Made by a program: the position numbers and the translations under genes. This document shows positions 39,728-48,136 of a stretch of DNA of 64,000 bases, in pieces. Position 1 is the stretch's first letter, and each line of letters opens with the position of its first letter. The notes under the pieces are model-generated. The model searched no databases. It was not told where the DNA came from and worked only from the letters and a program-made list of their open reading frames with translations. Source of the stretch: Streptomyces chromofuscus (lineage in GTDB: Bacteria > Actinomycetota > Actinomycetes > Streptomycetales > Streptomycetaceae); the NCBI RefSeq assembly GCF_015160875.1, contig NZ_CP063374.1, positions 620,001 through 684,000 of the forward strand, read 5' to 3'.

Positions 39728-40468
39728 TCAGCGGGCCAGCGAGGCGGCGTCGCCCATGACGACCACCGGGTACCGGCCCGGGTCCAGGGCCCGCAGCAGC
39801 TCCTTCATGTGGGCCCTGCGGACGGTGACACAGGCCTGAGTGGGCCCGCCGTGGTCGACGTGGAACCAGATGCCGCCGCCGCGCTCGGAGCCGAGCGGCC
39901 GGTGCCCGTCGAGCGGCGAGGTGCCGGGCCGGCGGTTGTAGTCGATGGCGACGACGTAGTCGAACGAGCCGGCCAGCGGCTCGCCGCCGAAGCCGGCACC
40001 GGTCGCCGTGAACATGCTCGAGTGGTCGTACGGCAGCCGGGTACCGGGGTCGGGAAGCAGCCCGCCGGCGCCCGTGAGGGTGTAGACGCCGACGGGTGAG
40101 CGCAGATCGCCGAGGCTGTGGTCGTCGGTCCAGCCGTTGAGCGCGTTGTGCGCGGGCCAGCTCCGGGTCGCCTGCCAGCCCGCCGGACTGCGCTCGTACA
40201 GGACGGCCTCGGAGACCGGGGAGTTCCTGTCGCGGCCGGTCACCACGACGGCCTGGCGTGCGGCGGCGGGCACCTGGGCCCGGGTCACGGGGCCGAGCCC
40301 GGGCAGCGCCGGGGCGCCGGCGAGGGAGTGCTCGGCCGCGGGCCCGGGCGCCTTGGCCTCGGAGGCGAGGGGGCCGTGCGCGGGCGCCGCGTCCGAACCC
40401 CCGGCCCCGCACGCGGTGAGCAGCAGTGCGGCGGCGGGCAGCAGGAACCGGCGGATACGTCTGGTCAT
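39728..40468 (-). CDS. L,D-transpeptidase-like (YkuD-type) lipoprotein
   Basis: 246 residues. A signal peptide with lipobox LLTAC (Cys20) is followed by a disordered Ala/Pro linker to about residue 60 and a catalytic domain related to YkuD L,D-transpeptidases: SPVGVYTL, then IWFHVDHGGPTQACVTV, where the His and Cys match the active-site positions. Such enzymes make 3-3 cross-links in peptidoglycan or attach proteins to it; Streptomyces has several. The ATG at 40468 is favoured by the signal peptide; the open frame continues to 41008 in non-coding fashion. Confidence 0.82.
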   Translation of the reverse strand: MTRRIRRFLLPAAALLLTACGAGGSDAAPAHGPLASEAKAPGPAAEHSLAGAPALPGLGPVTRAQVPAAARQAVVVTGRDRNSPVSEAVLYERSPAGWQATRSWPAHNALNGWTDDHSLGDLRSPVGVYTLTGAGGLLPDPGTRLPYDHSSMFTATGAGFGGEPLAGSFDYVVAIDYNRRPGTSPLDGHRPLGSERGGGIWFHVDHGGPTQACVTVRRAHMKELLRALDPGRYPVVVMGDAASLAR

Positions 40469-40578
40469 GCTCCGACCTTGACCGACACAGCCGCGGAACC
40501 CGCCGGGTTCCACGGCTCCATGCACCCGCCCGGCGTACGCTCCCGTCACACCTCTCCCCCGTCCGAAAGGCATCGCGC

Positions 40579-40935
40579 ATGAGTGTCCGTGTCCGCCGAG
40601 TCTACGAACCGCCGCAGTCCGAGGACGGGGTGCGCGTCCTGATCGACCGGCTGTGGCCGCGCGGCCTGGCGAAGGACGAGGCCCGCGTGGACGAGTGGCC
40701 CAAGGGACTGACGCCGTCCGCCGAGCTGCGCCGCTGGTACCACGCGGGCGAGGGGTCGTACGAGGAGTTCGCCCGCCGGTACGAGGCGGAGCTGGCCGAG
40801 CCCGAGGCGGCCGAACTGCTCGACCGGGTGCGCGGGCTGGCGGCCAAGGGCCCGGTGACGCTGGTGACGGCCTCGAAGAACCTGGAGCAGGGGCACGCGT
40901 CCGTGCTGGCCCGCCTCCTGCGGTCCGAGTCCTGA
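40579..40935 (+). CDS. DUF488-family protein
   Basis: 118 residues. The DUF488 pattern is clear: VRRVYEPPQSEDGVRVLIDR followed by LWPRGLAK, then a central LRRWYHAGEGSYEEFARRYEAEL and the strand VTLVTASKNLEQGHASVLA. The family is widespread, small and cytoplasmic, with no proven function. The ATG at 40579 follows CGAAAGG. Divergent from the lipoprotein and convergent with the flavin dehydrogenase. Confidence 0.88.
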   Translation: MSVRVRRVYEPPQSEDGVRVLIDRLWPRGLAKDEARVDEWPKGLTPSAELRRWYHAGEGSYEEFARRYEAELAEPEAAELLDRVRGLAAKGPVTLVTASKNLEQGHASVLARLLRSES

Positions 40936-40970
40936 GTCCTGGTCCTGACGAGAAAGGCCCTCGGTGCGGA

Positions 40971-42644
40971 TCAGCCGGTCTGGCGGGCGGCCGCCCGCCC
41001 CGCCGCACGGCCCGAGAAGAGGCAGCCGCCGAGGAAGGTGCCCTCCAGCGCGTTGTAGCCGTGCACGCCGCCCCCGCCGAAGCCGGCGACCTCCCCCGCC
41101 GCGTACAACCCCTCGACGGGCCGGCCGTCGGCGCCCAGGGCGCGGGAGTCGAGGTCGGTCTGGATGCCGCCGAGCGTCTTGCGGGTCAGCACGTGCAGCT
41201 TGACGCCGATCAGGGGGCCGGCCGCGGGGTCGAGGATGCGGTGCGGGGTGGCGACGCGGCCGAGGCGGTCGCCGATGTAGCGGCGGGCGTTGCGGATGCC
41301 CTGCACCTGGGCGTCCTTGCTGTAGGGGTTCGCGATCTGGGCGTCCCGCGCCTCGATCTGACGGCGCATCATCTCGGCGTCGAGGAGCGGCTTGTCGGTC
41401 AGGCCGTTCATCTTCTCGACGAGTTGTTCGAGGGTGGGGGCGGTCACGAAGTCGGCGCCGTTGCGCAGGAAGGCCGCCACCGGGGCGGGCGCGCCCTTGC
41501 CGAGGACGCGTTCACGCAGGAACGCCTTGCGGTCCTTGGCCGTGATGTCGGGGTTCTGCTCGGAACCCGACAGCGCGAACTCCTTCTCGACGATGCGCCG
41601 GGTGAGGACGAACCAGGAGTGGTCGTGCCCGGCGATGTCCTCGGTGGTGCGCAGGTACTTCAGCGTGTTGCGGGTGTCGTAGCCGGGCAGGCAGGGGTCG
41701 GGCAGGCGGCGGCCGAGGGCGTCGAACCACATCGAGGACGGGCCGGGCAGGATGCGGATGCCGTGGCCGGGCCAGATCGGGTCCCAGTTGCGCAGGCCCT
41801 CGGTGTAGTGCCACATGCGGTCGCGGTTGACCAGCCGTACGCCGGACTCGGCGCTGATGTCCAGCATGCGGCCGTCGACGTAGGCGGGGACGCCGGTGAC
41901 CATCTGCGCGGGCGGGGTGCCGAGCCGTTCGGGCCAGTGACGGCGGACGATGTCGTGGTTGGCGCCGATGCCGCCGGTGGTGACGATCACGGCCTGGGCG
42001 GTGAGTTCGAACTCGCCAACCGCTTCGCGGTTGGAGGCGACGCCGCGCGGGGAGTCGTCGTCGGCCAGGAGCGTGCCGCGCACGCCGCGTGCGGCGCCGT
42101 CCTCGACCACGAGGTGGTCGACCCGGTGGCGGTGGTGGAAGGTCAGCAGCCCGTCGCGGGCGGCCTGCCGGGCGTACCGCGCGAACGGCTCCACCACACC
42201 GGTGCCGGTGCCCCAGGCGATGTGGAATCGGGGCACGGAGTTGCCGTGTCCGTGGGCGCGCAGGTCGCCGCGCTCCGCCCAGCCGACCGTGGGCAGGAAC
42301 GTGATGCCGTGCCCCTGCAGCCAGGAGCGCTTCTCCCCCGCCGCGAACTCGACGTAGGCCCGCGCCCAGCGCACCGCCCAGGAGTCCTCGTCGTCGAGCC
42401 GGTCGAACCCGGCGCTGCCCTGCCAGTCGTTCCAGGCGAGGTCGAAGGAGTCCTTCACGCCGAGGCGCCGCTGCTCCGGCGAGTCGACGAGGAAGAGCCC
42501 GCCGAAGGACCAGAACGCCTGCCCGCCGAGGTTGGCGGCGTTCTCCTGGTCGACCAGCGCGACGCGGCGGCCCCGGCTGGTGAGTTCGTGCGCGGCGACC
42601 AGTCCGGCCAGGCCCGCTCCGACGACGATGACGTCGGCATCCAT
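40971..42644 (-). CDS. FAD-binding dehydrogenase (KstD/fumarate-reductase flavoprotein type)
   Basis: 557-residue flavoenzyme. The N-terminal FAD motif VIVVGAGLAGLVAAHEL, a central ALVTTGGIG-like segment (VIVTTGGIGANHDI) and the C-terminal LYAAGEVAGFGGGGVHGYNALEG are typical of the group annotated as FAD-binding dehydrogenases related to 3-ketosteroid delta-1-dehydrogenases. AGGAAGGG lies upstream of the ATG at 42644; an alternative ATG at 42668 overlaps the TetR stop as ATGA. Either way it is the second gene of a TetR-dehydrogenase operon. The substrate is unknown. Confidence 0.88.
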   Translation of the reverse strand: MDADVIVVGAGLAGLVAAHELTSRGRRVALVDQENAANLGGQAFWSFGGLFLVDSPEQRRLGVKDSFDLAWNDWQGSAGFDRLDDEDSWAVRWARAYVEFAAGEKRSWLQGHGITFLPTVGWAERGDLRAHGHGNSVPRFHIAWGTGTGVVEPFARYARQAARDGLLTFHHRHRVDHLVVEDGAARGVRGTLLADDDSPRGVASNREAVGEFELTAQAVIVTTGGIGANHDIVRRHWPERLGTPPAQMVTGVPAYVDGRMLDISAESGVRLVNRDRMWHYTEGLRNWDPIWPGHGIRILPGPSSMWFDALGRRLPDPCLPGYDTRNTLKYLRTTEDIAGHDHSWFVLTRRIVEKEFALSGSEQNPDITAKDRKAFLRERVLGKGAPAPVAAFLRNGADFVTAPTLEQLVEKMNGLTDKPLLDAEMMRRQIEARDAQIANPYSKDAQVQGIRNARRYIGDRLGRVATPHRILDPAAGPLIGVKLHVLTRKTLGGIQTDLDSRALGADGRPVEGLYAAGEVAGFGGGGVHGYNALEGTFLGGCLFSGRAAGRAAARQTG

Positions 42645-42664
42645 GGCGATCGTCCCTTCCTGAC

Positions 42665-43285
42665 TCATCGGTGTGCGCCGCTGCCGTCGGTCAGCAGGGC
42701 GGTGAGCAGCTGCTTGAGCCACGCGCGGGCGTGCTCGACGTCCTTGTCCAGCAGCAGTTGGGTGGTGACTCCGTCGTAGGCGGCGACGACCGCGTGGGCG
42801 GCGGCGTCGACGTCGCCGAGCACGGCGGGCAGTGCGGTGTGGCCCCGCGCGCGGGCGAGCCGTTCGGCGATCGCGCCGCGCAGCCGGGCCCGGTGCGCCA
42901 GCAGGGTCTGCGCCACGGCCGCGTGGCGCGCGGCGTGCACCAGGAAGTCCGTCTTGACCAGCAGCCAGTCGAGGTCGAGCAGGAGCACCTCGGTGACCCG
43001 GTCGACGGCGGCGGGCACGTCGAGGTCCGGTCCGTCCTGGGCGAGCGCCCGGGAGACCTGCTCGGCGATCAGGTCGGCCCGCTGCCGGTAGAGGGCGAAG
43101 AACAGCTCGTCCAGGCTGGCGAAGTTCGAGTAGAAGGCGCCCCGGCTGTAACCGGCGGCCTCGCACACCTCCTCGATCGACACGCGCCCGAACCCCTTGG
43201 CCGCGAACACCTCGAAGGCGGCGTCCAGGAGGTTGGCGCGCGTGCGGACACGGCGCCTGGTCACCCGCCCGGCCGAGCGCTCCAT
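42665..43285 (-). CDS. TetR/AcrR-family transcriptional regulator
   Basis: 206 residues with an N-terminal HTH (NLLDAAFEVFAAKGFGRVSI, then EEVCEAAGYSRGAFYSNFAS) and a helical ligand domain. The ATG at 43285 has CGGAGGG upstream; the longer frame to 43414 would run through the operator repeats. It is the first gene of an operon with the flavin dehydrogenase, and two tandem 17-mers precede it, so autorepression with control of the dehydrogenase is likely. The inducer is unknown. Confidence 0.92.
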   Translation of the reverse strand: MERSAGRVTRRRVRTRANLLDAAFEVFAAKGFGRVSIEEVCEAAGYSRGAFYSNFASLDELFFALYRQRADLIAEQVSRALAQDGPDLDVPAAVDRVTEVLLLDLDWLLVKTDFLVHAARHAAVAQTLLAHRARLRGAIAERLARARGHTALPAVLGDVDAAAHAVVAAYDGVTTQLLLDKDVEHARAWLKQLLTALLTDGSGAHR

Positions 43286-43314
43286 GTCCGGCCCTCCGTT
43301 CGACACCCCCGTTC

Positions 43315-43348
43315 GATACGGGAATGTATCCGATACAGGAATGCATCC
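43315..43348. promoter_or_regulatory. Tandem 17-bp operators for the TetR regulator
   Basis: GATACGGGAATGTATCC and GATACAGGAATGCATCC lie back to back. Each is a near-palindrome (GATAC-N6-GTATC in the first), and they differ at two positions. They begin 30 bp upstream of the TetR start and lie in the gap to the divergent AlkB gene, which may also be controlled. Confidence 0.7.
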
Positions 43349-43442
43349 AGAAGGGTCGTGCACCGTTGAATCCCGCCGCACCGGACGCGAGCTCCCGACA
43401 TCGACTTGGAACACATATTCGAATGCGAGTTACGCTGAGGGC

Positions 43443-44072
43443 ATGACCATGCACCTCCAGGGCTCGCTCTTCGACCAGACCGACGAGGTCCGGCTCGGCC
43501 CGCTCGACGGGTTGCGCCGCACCCCGCTCGGCTCCGGCGCCTGGATCGACGTGCTGCCGGGATGGCTGAGCGGATCCGACACGCTGTTCGAACACCTGGC
43601 GGCCGAGGCGCCGTGGCGGGCGGAGCGCCGCACGATGTACGACCACGTCGTCGACGTACCGCGACTGCTGGCGTACTACGGCGCGGGCGACCCGCTGCCG
43701 CACCCGGTGCTGACCGAGGCACGGGACGCCTTGTCCGCGCACTACGCCGACGAACTGGGCGAACCGTTCGCGACGGCGGGCCTGTGCCACTACCGCGACG
43801 GCCGGGACAGCGTCGCCTGGCACGGCGACCGGATCGGGCGCGGCGCCCGCGAGGACACGATGGTCGCGATCCTCTCCGTCGGCGCGCCCCGCGACCTGCT
43901 GCTGCGCCCGATGCACGGGGGCGGCGGGACCGTCCGGCGGCCGCTCGGGCACGGCGACCTGATCGTGATGGGCGGCTCCTGCCAGCGGACCTGGGAGCAC
44001 TGCGTGCCGAAGTCCACCAAGGCGACCGGGCCGAGGATCAGCATCCAGTTCCGCCCACGCGGGGTGAACTGA
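43443..44072 (+). CDS. alkB: AlkB-family 2-oxoglutarate dioxygenase (alkylation repair)
   Basis: 209-residue Fe(II)/2OG dioxygenase of the AlkB type, which oxidatively demethylates 1-methyladenine and 3-methylcytosine in DNA or RNA. Iron ligands are His and Asp in VAWHGDRIGR and His in TWEHCVPK; the 2OG-binding arginines are in ISIQFRPRG. The ATG at 43443 has only a weak GAGGG. Divergent from the TetR gene, sharing a gap that contains the tandem operators. Confidence 0.9.
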   Translation: MTMHLQGSLFDQTDEVRLGPLDGLRRTPLGSGAWIDVLPGWLSGSDTLFEHLAAEAPWRAERRTMYDHVVDVPRLLAYYGAGDPLPHPVLTEARDALSAHYADELGEPFATAGLCHYRDGRDSVAWHGDRIGRGAREDTMVAILSVGAPRDLLLRPMHGGGGTVRRPLGHGDLIVMGGSCQRTWEHCVPKSTKATGPRISIQFRPRGVN

Positions 44073-44218
44073 CGCCCTGCGTGCGCAGTCCCGCGGAACC
44101 GTGTCCCCGCCGCCCCGCCCACCCCTGCTCGGCACGCGCGCGGACCCTCCGGCGAAGCCGGTGCCCTGACCTGCTTTGCTGTGTCCGTCGGGGGCCGACC
44201 TCACCGAGCGGGACGAAC

Positions 44219-44965
44219 ATGCGGGCAGATGTGCAACAAGTCGCCGAGGGCATCCATCTGGTGCACGGCAGCAACACCAACTGGGTGATCCTCAAGGACG
44301 GGGACGCCGTCACACTGATCGACACCGGATACCCCGGGGACCGGCAAGGGCTCCTCGACTCCCTCGCGGCGACGGGCAGCGCCCCGGAGGCGGTCGCCGC
44401 GGTGCTGATCACCCACGCGCACAACGACCACCTCGGCTCGGCGGAGTACCTGCGTCACACCTACGGCACGCCGGTGTACCTGCACGCGGCCGAGGTGCCG
44501 CACGCGCGACGGGAGTTCCTGCACCAGGTGTCCGTCGCCGGGGTGCTGCGCAACGGCTGGCGCCCCGGTGTACTGCCGTGGGCCGTGCACGCGCTCCGGT
44601 CGGGCGGCACCGCGCACATCCCGGTCGTCTCGCCCGAACCGTTCCCGGCGGCGGGCCCACTGGACCTGCCGGGCCGTCCGGTGCCCGTGCACACCCCCGG
44701 CCACACCGACGGGCACTGCGCGTTCCATCTGCCCGACGCCGGGATCGTGATCTCCGGGGACGCGCTGGTCAGCGGGCACGCGACCTCGCGGCTCAAGGGA
44801 CCGCAGCTGCTGCCCGACATGTTCCACCGCGAGCGGTCCCGGGCCCTGGCCTCGCTGGAGCTGATCGAAGGGCTGTCGGCCGACGTGCTGCTGCCCGGGC
44901 ACGGTCCGGTCCACCGGGGTTCCGTGCCGGACGCCGCGCGCCGGGCACGGGAACGCGCCCATTAG
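44219..44965 (+). CDS. MBL-fold metallo-hydrolase
   Basis: 248-residue metallo-beta-lactamase-fold hydrolase with the metal motif THAHNDHLG (HxHxDH), the later ligands in HTPGHTDGH and ISGDALVSGH, and the final His in LLPGHGPVH. Members hydrolyse thioesters, lactones or nucleic acids; the overall shape is like a lactonase or glyoxalase II. GGGAC precedes the ATG. It lies nine bases upstream of the DUF4032 gene, so the two are probably cotranscribed. Confidence 0.88.
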   Translation: MRADVQQVAEGIHLVHGSNTNWVILKDGDAVTLIDTGYPGDRQGLLDSLAATGSAPEAVAAVLITHAHNDHLGSAEYLRHTYGTPVYLHAAEVPHARREFLHQVSVAGVLRNGWRPGVLPWAVHALRSGGTAHIPVVSPEPFPAAGPLDLPGRPVPVHTPGHTDGHCAFHLPDAGIVISGDALVSGHATSRLKGPQLLPDMFHRERSRALASLELIEGLSADVLLPGHGPVHRGSVPDAARRARERAH

Positions 44966-44974
44966 GCTCCGGCC

Positions 44975-46210
44975 ATGTCCTTGCAGATCAACGCCACCAA
45001 CCCGGAACACCCCGCGCTGCTGCTGGAACTGCCGTGGCATCTGCCGCTCGAGGAGTGGCCGCCGGAGCATCTGGTGCCCCTGCCCCGCGGCATCTCCCGG
45101 CACGTCGTGCGCTACGCCCGCGCCGGGGAGGAGGTCGTGGCCGTCAAGGAGCTCGCCCGGCGGCCCGCCCTGCGCGAGTACGAGCTGCTGCGCGACCTGG
45201 ACCGGCTCGGCATCCCCGCGGTGGACGCCCTCGCCGTGGTCACCGGCCGCACCGACGCGGACGGCGACCCGCTGGAGCCGGTGCTGATCACCCGGCACCT
45301 GGGCGGCTCGATGCCGTACCGGTCGATGTTCGAGACGACCATGCGCCCGGCGACCATGCACCGACTGATGGACGCGCTGGCGGTGCTGCTGGTGCGGCTG
45401 CACCTGACCGGGTTCGCGTGGGGCGACTGCTCGCTGTCCAACACGCTCTTCCGCCGGGACGCCGGCGCGTACGCCGCGTACCTCGTCGACGCGGAGACCG
45501 GCGAGCTGCACCCGAGGCTCAGCGACGGCCAGCGCGACTACGACCTCGACCTGGCCCGCGTCAACATCAGCGGCGAGCTGCTCGACCTGGAGGCGTCCGG
45601 CGCGCTGCACCCGTCGGTCGACCCGATCGAGTTCGGCACGGAGATCTGCGCCCGCTACCGCTCCCTGTGGCAGGAGCTGACCCGCACCTCGGTCTATCCG
45701 GCGGGCAAGTACCACTACATAGAGCGCCGGATACGCCGCCTGAACGACCTCGGCTTCGACGTGGCCGAGATGCAGATCGAGCACTCCTCGAACGGCGACA
45801 CGGTCACCTTCGTGCCGAAGGTGGTCGACGCGGGCCACCACCAGCGGCAGCTGCTGCGGCTGACCGGGCTGGACACCGAGGAGAACCAGGCCCGCCGGCT
45901 GCTGAACGACCTGGAGAGCTGGATGGCCACCCAGGACGACTACGCGCCGGGCGATCCCCTGACCGCCCGCCCGGAGGTCCTCGCCCACCGCTGGGTGCGG
46001 GAGGTGTTCCGCCCCACCGTGCGCGCCGTGCCGCCCGACCTGCGCGGCGCGATGGACCCGGCCGAGATCTACCACCAGCTCCTCGAGCACCGCTGGTACC
46101 TGTCCGAGCGGGCCCAGCACGACATCGGCCTCGACACGGCCGTCAAGGACTACGTCGAGAACATCCTTCCGCGGGCGCGGAAGAGTATGGAGGCCCCGCC
46201 GCCGGAGTGA
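44975..46210 (+). CDS. DUF4032 family protein (lipopolysaccharide-kinase-like)
   Basis: 411-residue protein matching DUF4032, common in actinomycetes. The first half has a kinase-like fold: a lysine in EEVVAVKELARRP, a catalytic-loop-like GFAWGDCSLSNTLFRR and AYLVDAETGELHPRL. The C-terminal half is the DUF4032 module proper (SNGDTVTFVPKVVDAGHHQRQ). It may phosphorylate something, but no substrate is known. It follows the MBL gene closely. The stop lies 54 bp from the repeat array. Confidence 0.82.
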   Translation: MSLQINATNPEHPALLLELPWHLPLEEWPPEHLVPLPRGISRHVVRYARAGEEVVAVKELARRPALREYELLRDLDRLGIPAVDALAVVTGRTDADGDPLEPVLITRHLGGSMPYRSMFETTMRPATMHRLMDALAVLLVRLHLTGFAWGDCSLSNTLFRRDAGAYAAYLVDAETGELHPRLSDGQRDYDLDLARVNISGELLDLEASGALHPSVDPIEFGTEICARYRSLWQELTRTSVYPAGKYHYIERRIRRLNDLGFDVAEMQIEHSSNGDTVTFVPKVVDAGHHQRQLLRLTGLDTEENQARRLLNDLESWMATQDDYAPGDPLTARPEVLAHRWVREVFRPTVRAVPPDLRGAMDPAEIYHQLLEHRWYLSERAQHDIGLDTAVKDYVENILPRARKSMEAPPPE

Positions 46211-46263
46211 CCCACGACGCCCCGGCCGCCGGCCGCGCCCGCGGGGGTGAGCTCAGGCACCGA

Positions 46264-46687
46264 GCACTCCGCGCACCCGGGACGCCCCCGCCGCCCTCCC
46301 CACCCGCACGGTCCACCAGGGCCCGCCGGACGACCGCGGGCACTCCGCTCACCCCGGACGCCCCCGCCGCCCTCCCCACCCGCACGGTCCACCAGGGCCC
46401 GCCGGACGACCGCGGGCACTCCGCTCACCCCGGACGCCCCCGCCGCCCTCCCCACCCGCACGGTCCACCAGGGCCCGCCGGACGACCGCGGGCACTCCGC
46501 TCACCCCGGACGCCCCCGCCGCCCTCCCCACCCGCACGGTCCACCAGGGCCCGCCGGACGACCACGGGCACTCCGCTCACCCCGGACGCCCCCGCCGCCC
46601 TCCCCACCCGCACGGTCCACCAGGGCCCGCCGGACGACCACGGGCACTCCGCTCACCCCGGACGCCCCCGCCGCCCTCCCCACCCGC
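46264..46687. repeat. 76-bp tandem repeat array (about 5.6 units)
   Basis: Units begin at 46264, 46340, 46416, 46492, 46568 and 46644 with exact 76-base periodicity; the sixth is cut off at about 44 bases. The first unit has a few differences near its start. At one position units 1-3 read GACCGCGGG and units 4-5 read GACCACGGG. The period is not a multiple of three and all frames stay open, giving long proline-rich ORFs that I regard as artefacts. The array sits between two convergent genes. Confidence 0.95.
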
Positions 46688-46696
46688 GCGTGTCGA

Positions 46697-47566
46697 TCAG
46701 GCGGGCGGGACGACCGCCACCGGGCAGTCCGCGTGGTGCAGGACGCCGTGCGCCACCGAGCCGATCCGCGCGCCCACGGCCGTACGGCGCGCGCGGCGGC
46801 CGACGACCATCAGCTGGGCGCGCCGGGCCACCGACAGCAGTACCTGTCCCGCGCTGCCCATCTCCACGTGCTCCACCACCGGCACGTCCGGGAACCGCTC
46901 CCGCCACGGCTGCAACGCCTCGGCCAGCGCCTTGTTCTCGTACGGCTCCGGCCCGCCCGCCTCGTCGAGCAGCTTCAGCGAGCCGGGGCTGTAGGCGAAC
47001 ACCGGCGGCAGCGTCCAGGCCCGTACCGCCCGCACCGTCGCCCCGCGCGCGGCGGCCGTCTCGAACGCGAACCCCAGCGCGGCGGCGCTGTCCTCCGGGC
47101 TGCCCTCCTGGCCCACGACGATCTCGCGGCCGTCCACCTCGGCCGTGGCGCGGTCCCCGGACCGCACCAGGACGACCGGGCGCGTCGTCCCGGCGATCAC
47201 CTGCTGCCCCACCGAGCCGAGCAGGAAGCCCACGACCCTGCCGTGCCCGCGCGAGCCCAGCACCAGCATGTCCGACTCGGCCGCCGCGGCGGCCAGGACG
47301 TCCACGGCGTCGCCCTCGACGACGTCAGTGCTGACCTCCAGGCCCGCGTGGCGCCCGCTGACGGTTCGCACGCCGGCGTCCACGGCGTCCCGCACCCACC
47401 CCGCCTGCGTGTCCCGATCGCCCTCGACGGCCTCGTGCGGCTCGTACCGCCAGGCGTGCACCGCGTGCAGCGGCAGGCCGCGCCGGACGGCCTCGCGCCC
47501 CGCCCAGGCCAGCGCCGCGAGGCTCTCCTCCGATCCGTCCACCCCTGCGGTGATCGGGCGCGTCAT
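46697..47566 (-). CDS. Tandem universal stress protein (two UspA domains)
   Basis: 289 residues forming two Usp domains. The first starts ITAGVDGSEESLAALAWA and has the ATP-binding G-2x-G-9x-GS pattern in LGSRGHGRVVGFLLGSVG. The second begins near EIVVGQEGS and has a degenerate version (VGRRARRTAVGARIGSVAHG). The ATG at 47566 has AAGGAGAC upstream. Its 3' end is ten bases from the repeat array. Usp proteins of this form bind ATP and are induced under hypoxia or stress. Divergent from the small VOC gene. Confidence 0.92.
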   Translation of the reverse strand: MTRPITAGVDGSEESLAALAWAGREAVRRGLPLHAVHAWRYEPHEAVEGDRDTQAGWVRDAVDAGVRTVSGRHAGLEVSTDVVEGDAVDVLAAAAAESDMLVLGSRGHGRVVGFLLGSVGQQVIAGTTRPVVLVRSGDRATAEVDGREIVVGQEGSPEDSAAALGFAFETAAARGATVRAVRAWTLPPVFAYSPGSLKLLDEAGGPEPYENKALAEALQPWRERFPDVPVVEHVEMGSAGQVLLSVARRAQLMVVGRRARRTAVGARIGSVAHGVLHHADCPVAVVPPA

Positions 47567-47627
47567 CCGGCTGTCTCCTTGCGTCGCGTTCACATCCGTC
47601 ACGCTCAGTCTTCCCTACGCTGCGGGC

Positions 47628-47981
47628 ATGAGCCTCACATGGGAGCAAGTAGTGGTGGACGCCGCCGATCCGGTCGCCCTCGGGAACTGGTGGGCGGAGG
47701 CGCTCGGCTGGGTGGTGATCAACGAATCGGCCGAGGAGTACGAGATCCGGCCCGCGGCGGACGGACTGCCGGGACTGCTGTTCACGCCGGTGCCGGAGGG
47801 CAAGTCCGTGAAGAACCGCCTCCACCTGGACTTCCGCCCCGACGACCAGGAGGCCGAGGTGACCCGTCTCCTCGCCCTCGGGGCGCGGTCCGCGGACGTC
47901 GGCCAGGGCGAGCAGACGTGGGTGGTGCTCGCGGATCCGGAGGGCAACGAGTTCTGCGTCCTGCGCTCCCGCCGCCACTGA
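47628..47981 (+). CDS. VOC-superfamily (glyoxalase-like) protein, single domain
   Basis: 117 residues: a single VOC module with the first strand QVVVDAADPVALGNWWAEAL, the second half RLHLDFRPDDQEAEVTRLL and the last strand VLADPEGNEFCVL. This is the Glyoxalase_6 type, usually without proven activity. The ATG at 47628 has only a weak ribosome site. It precedes the three-gene signalling operon by 155 bp. Confidence 0.85.
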   Translation: MSLTWEQVVVDAADPVALGNWWAEALGWVVINESAEEYEIRPAADGLPGLLFTPVPEGKSVKNRLHLDFRPDDQEAEVTRLLALGARSADVGQGEQTWVVLADPEGNEFCVLRSRRH

Positions 47982-48136
47982 GCGGGCCGGCCCGCGTATC
48001 GCCCTTCGGCGAGGTGAGCGGGCCGCGCCCGGGCCTTCCGTGGGCGCGCAGCGGCGATCGAACATACGATGGCCCAGTCGGCGCGGTGACGAGGGGCCGC
48101 CGGGCCGCGACAACAACCACTCGGGGTGGGAGAGGT

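Noticed and set aside
40971..44204. Minus-strand open frame of 1077 codons
   Set aside because: Only the part from 42644 downward is a flavin dehydrogenase. The rest runs antisense to AlkB and out of frame through the TetR gene.
46264..46687. CRISPR array
   Set aside because: Units are directly contiguous with no unique spacers, and no cas genes are present.
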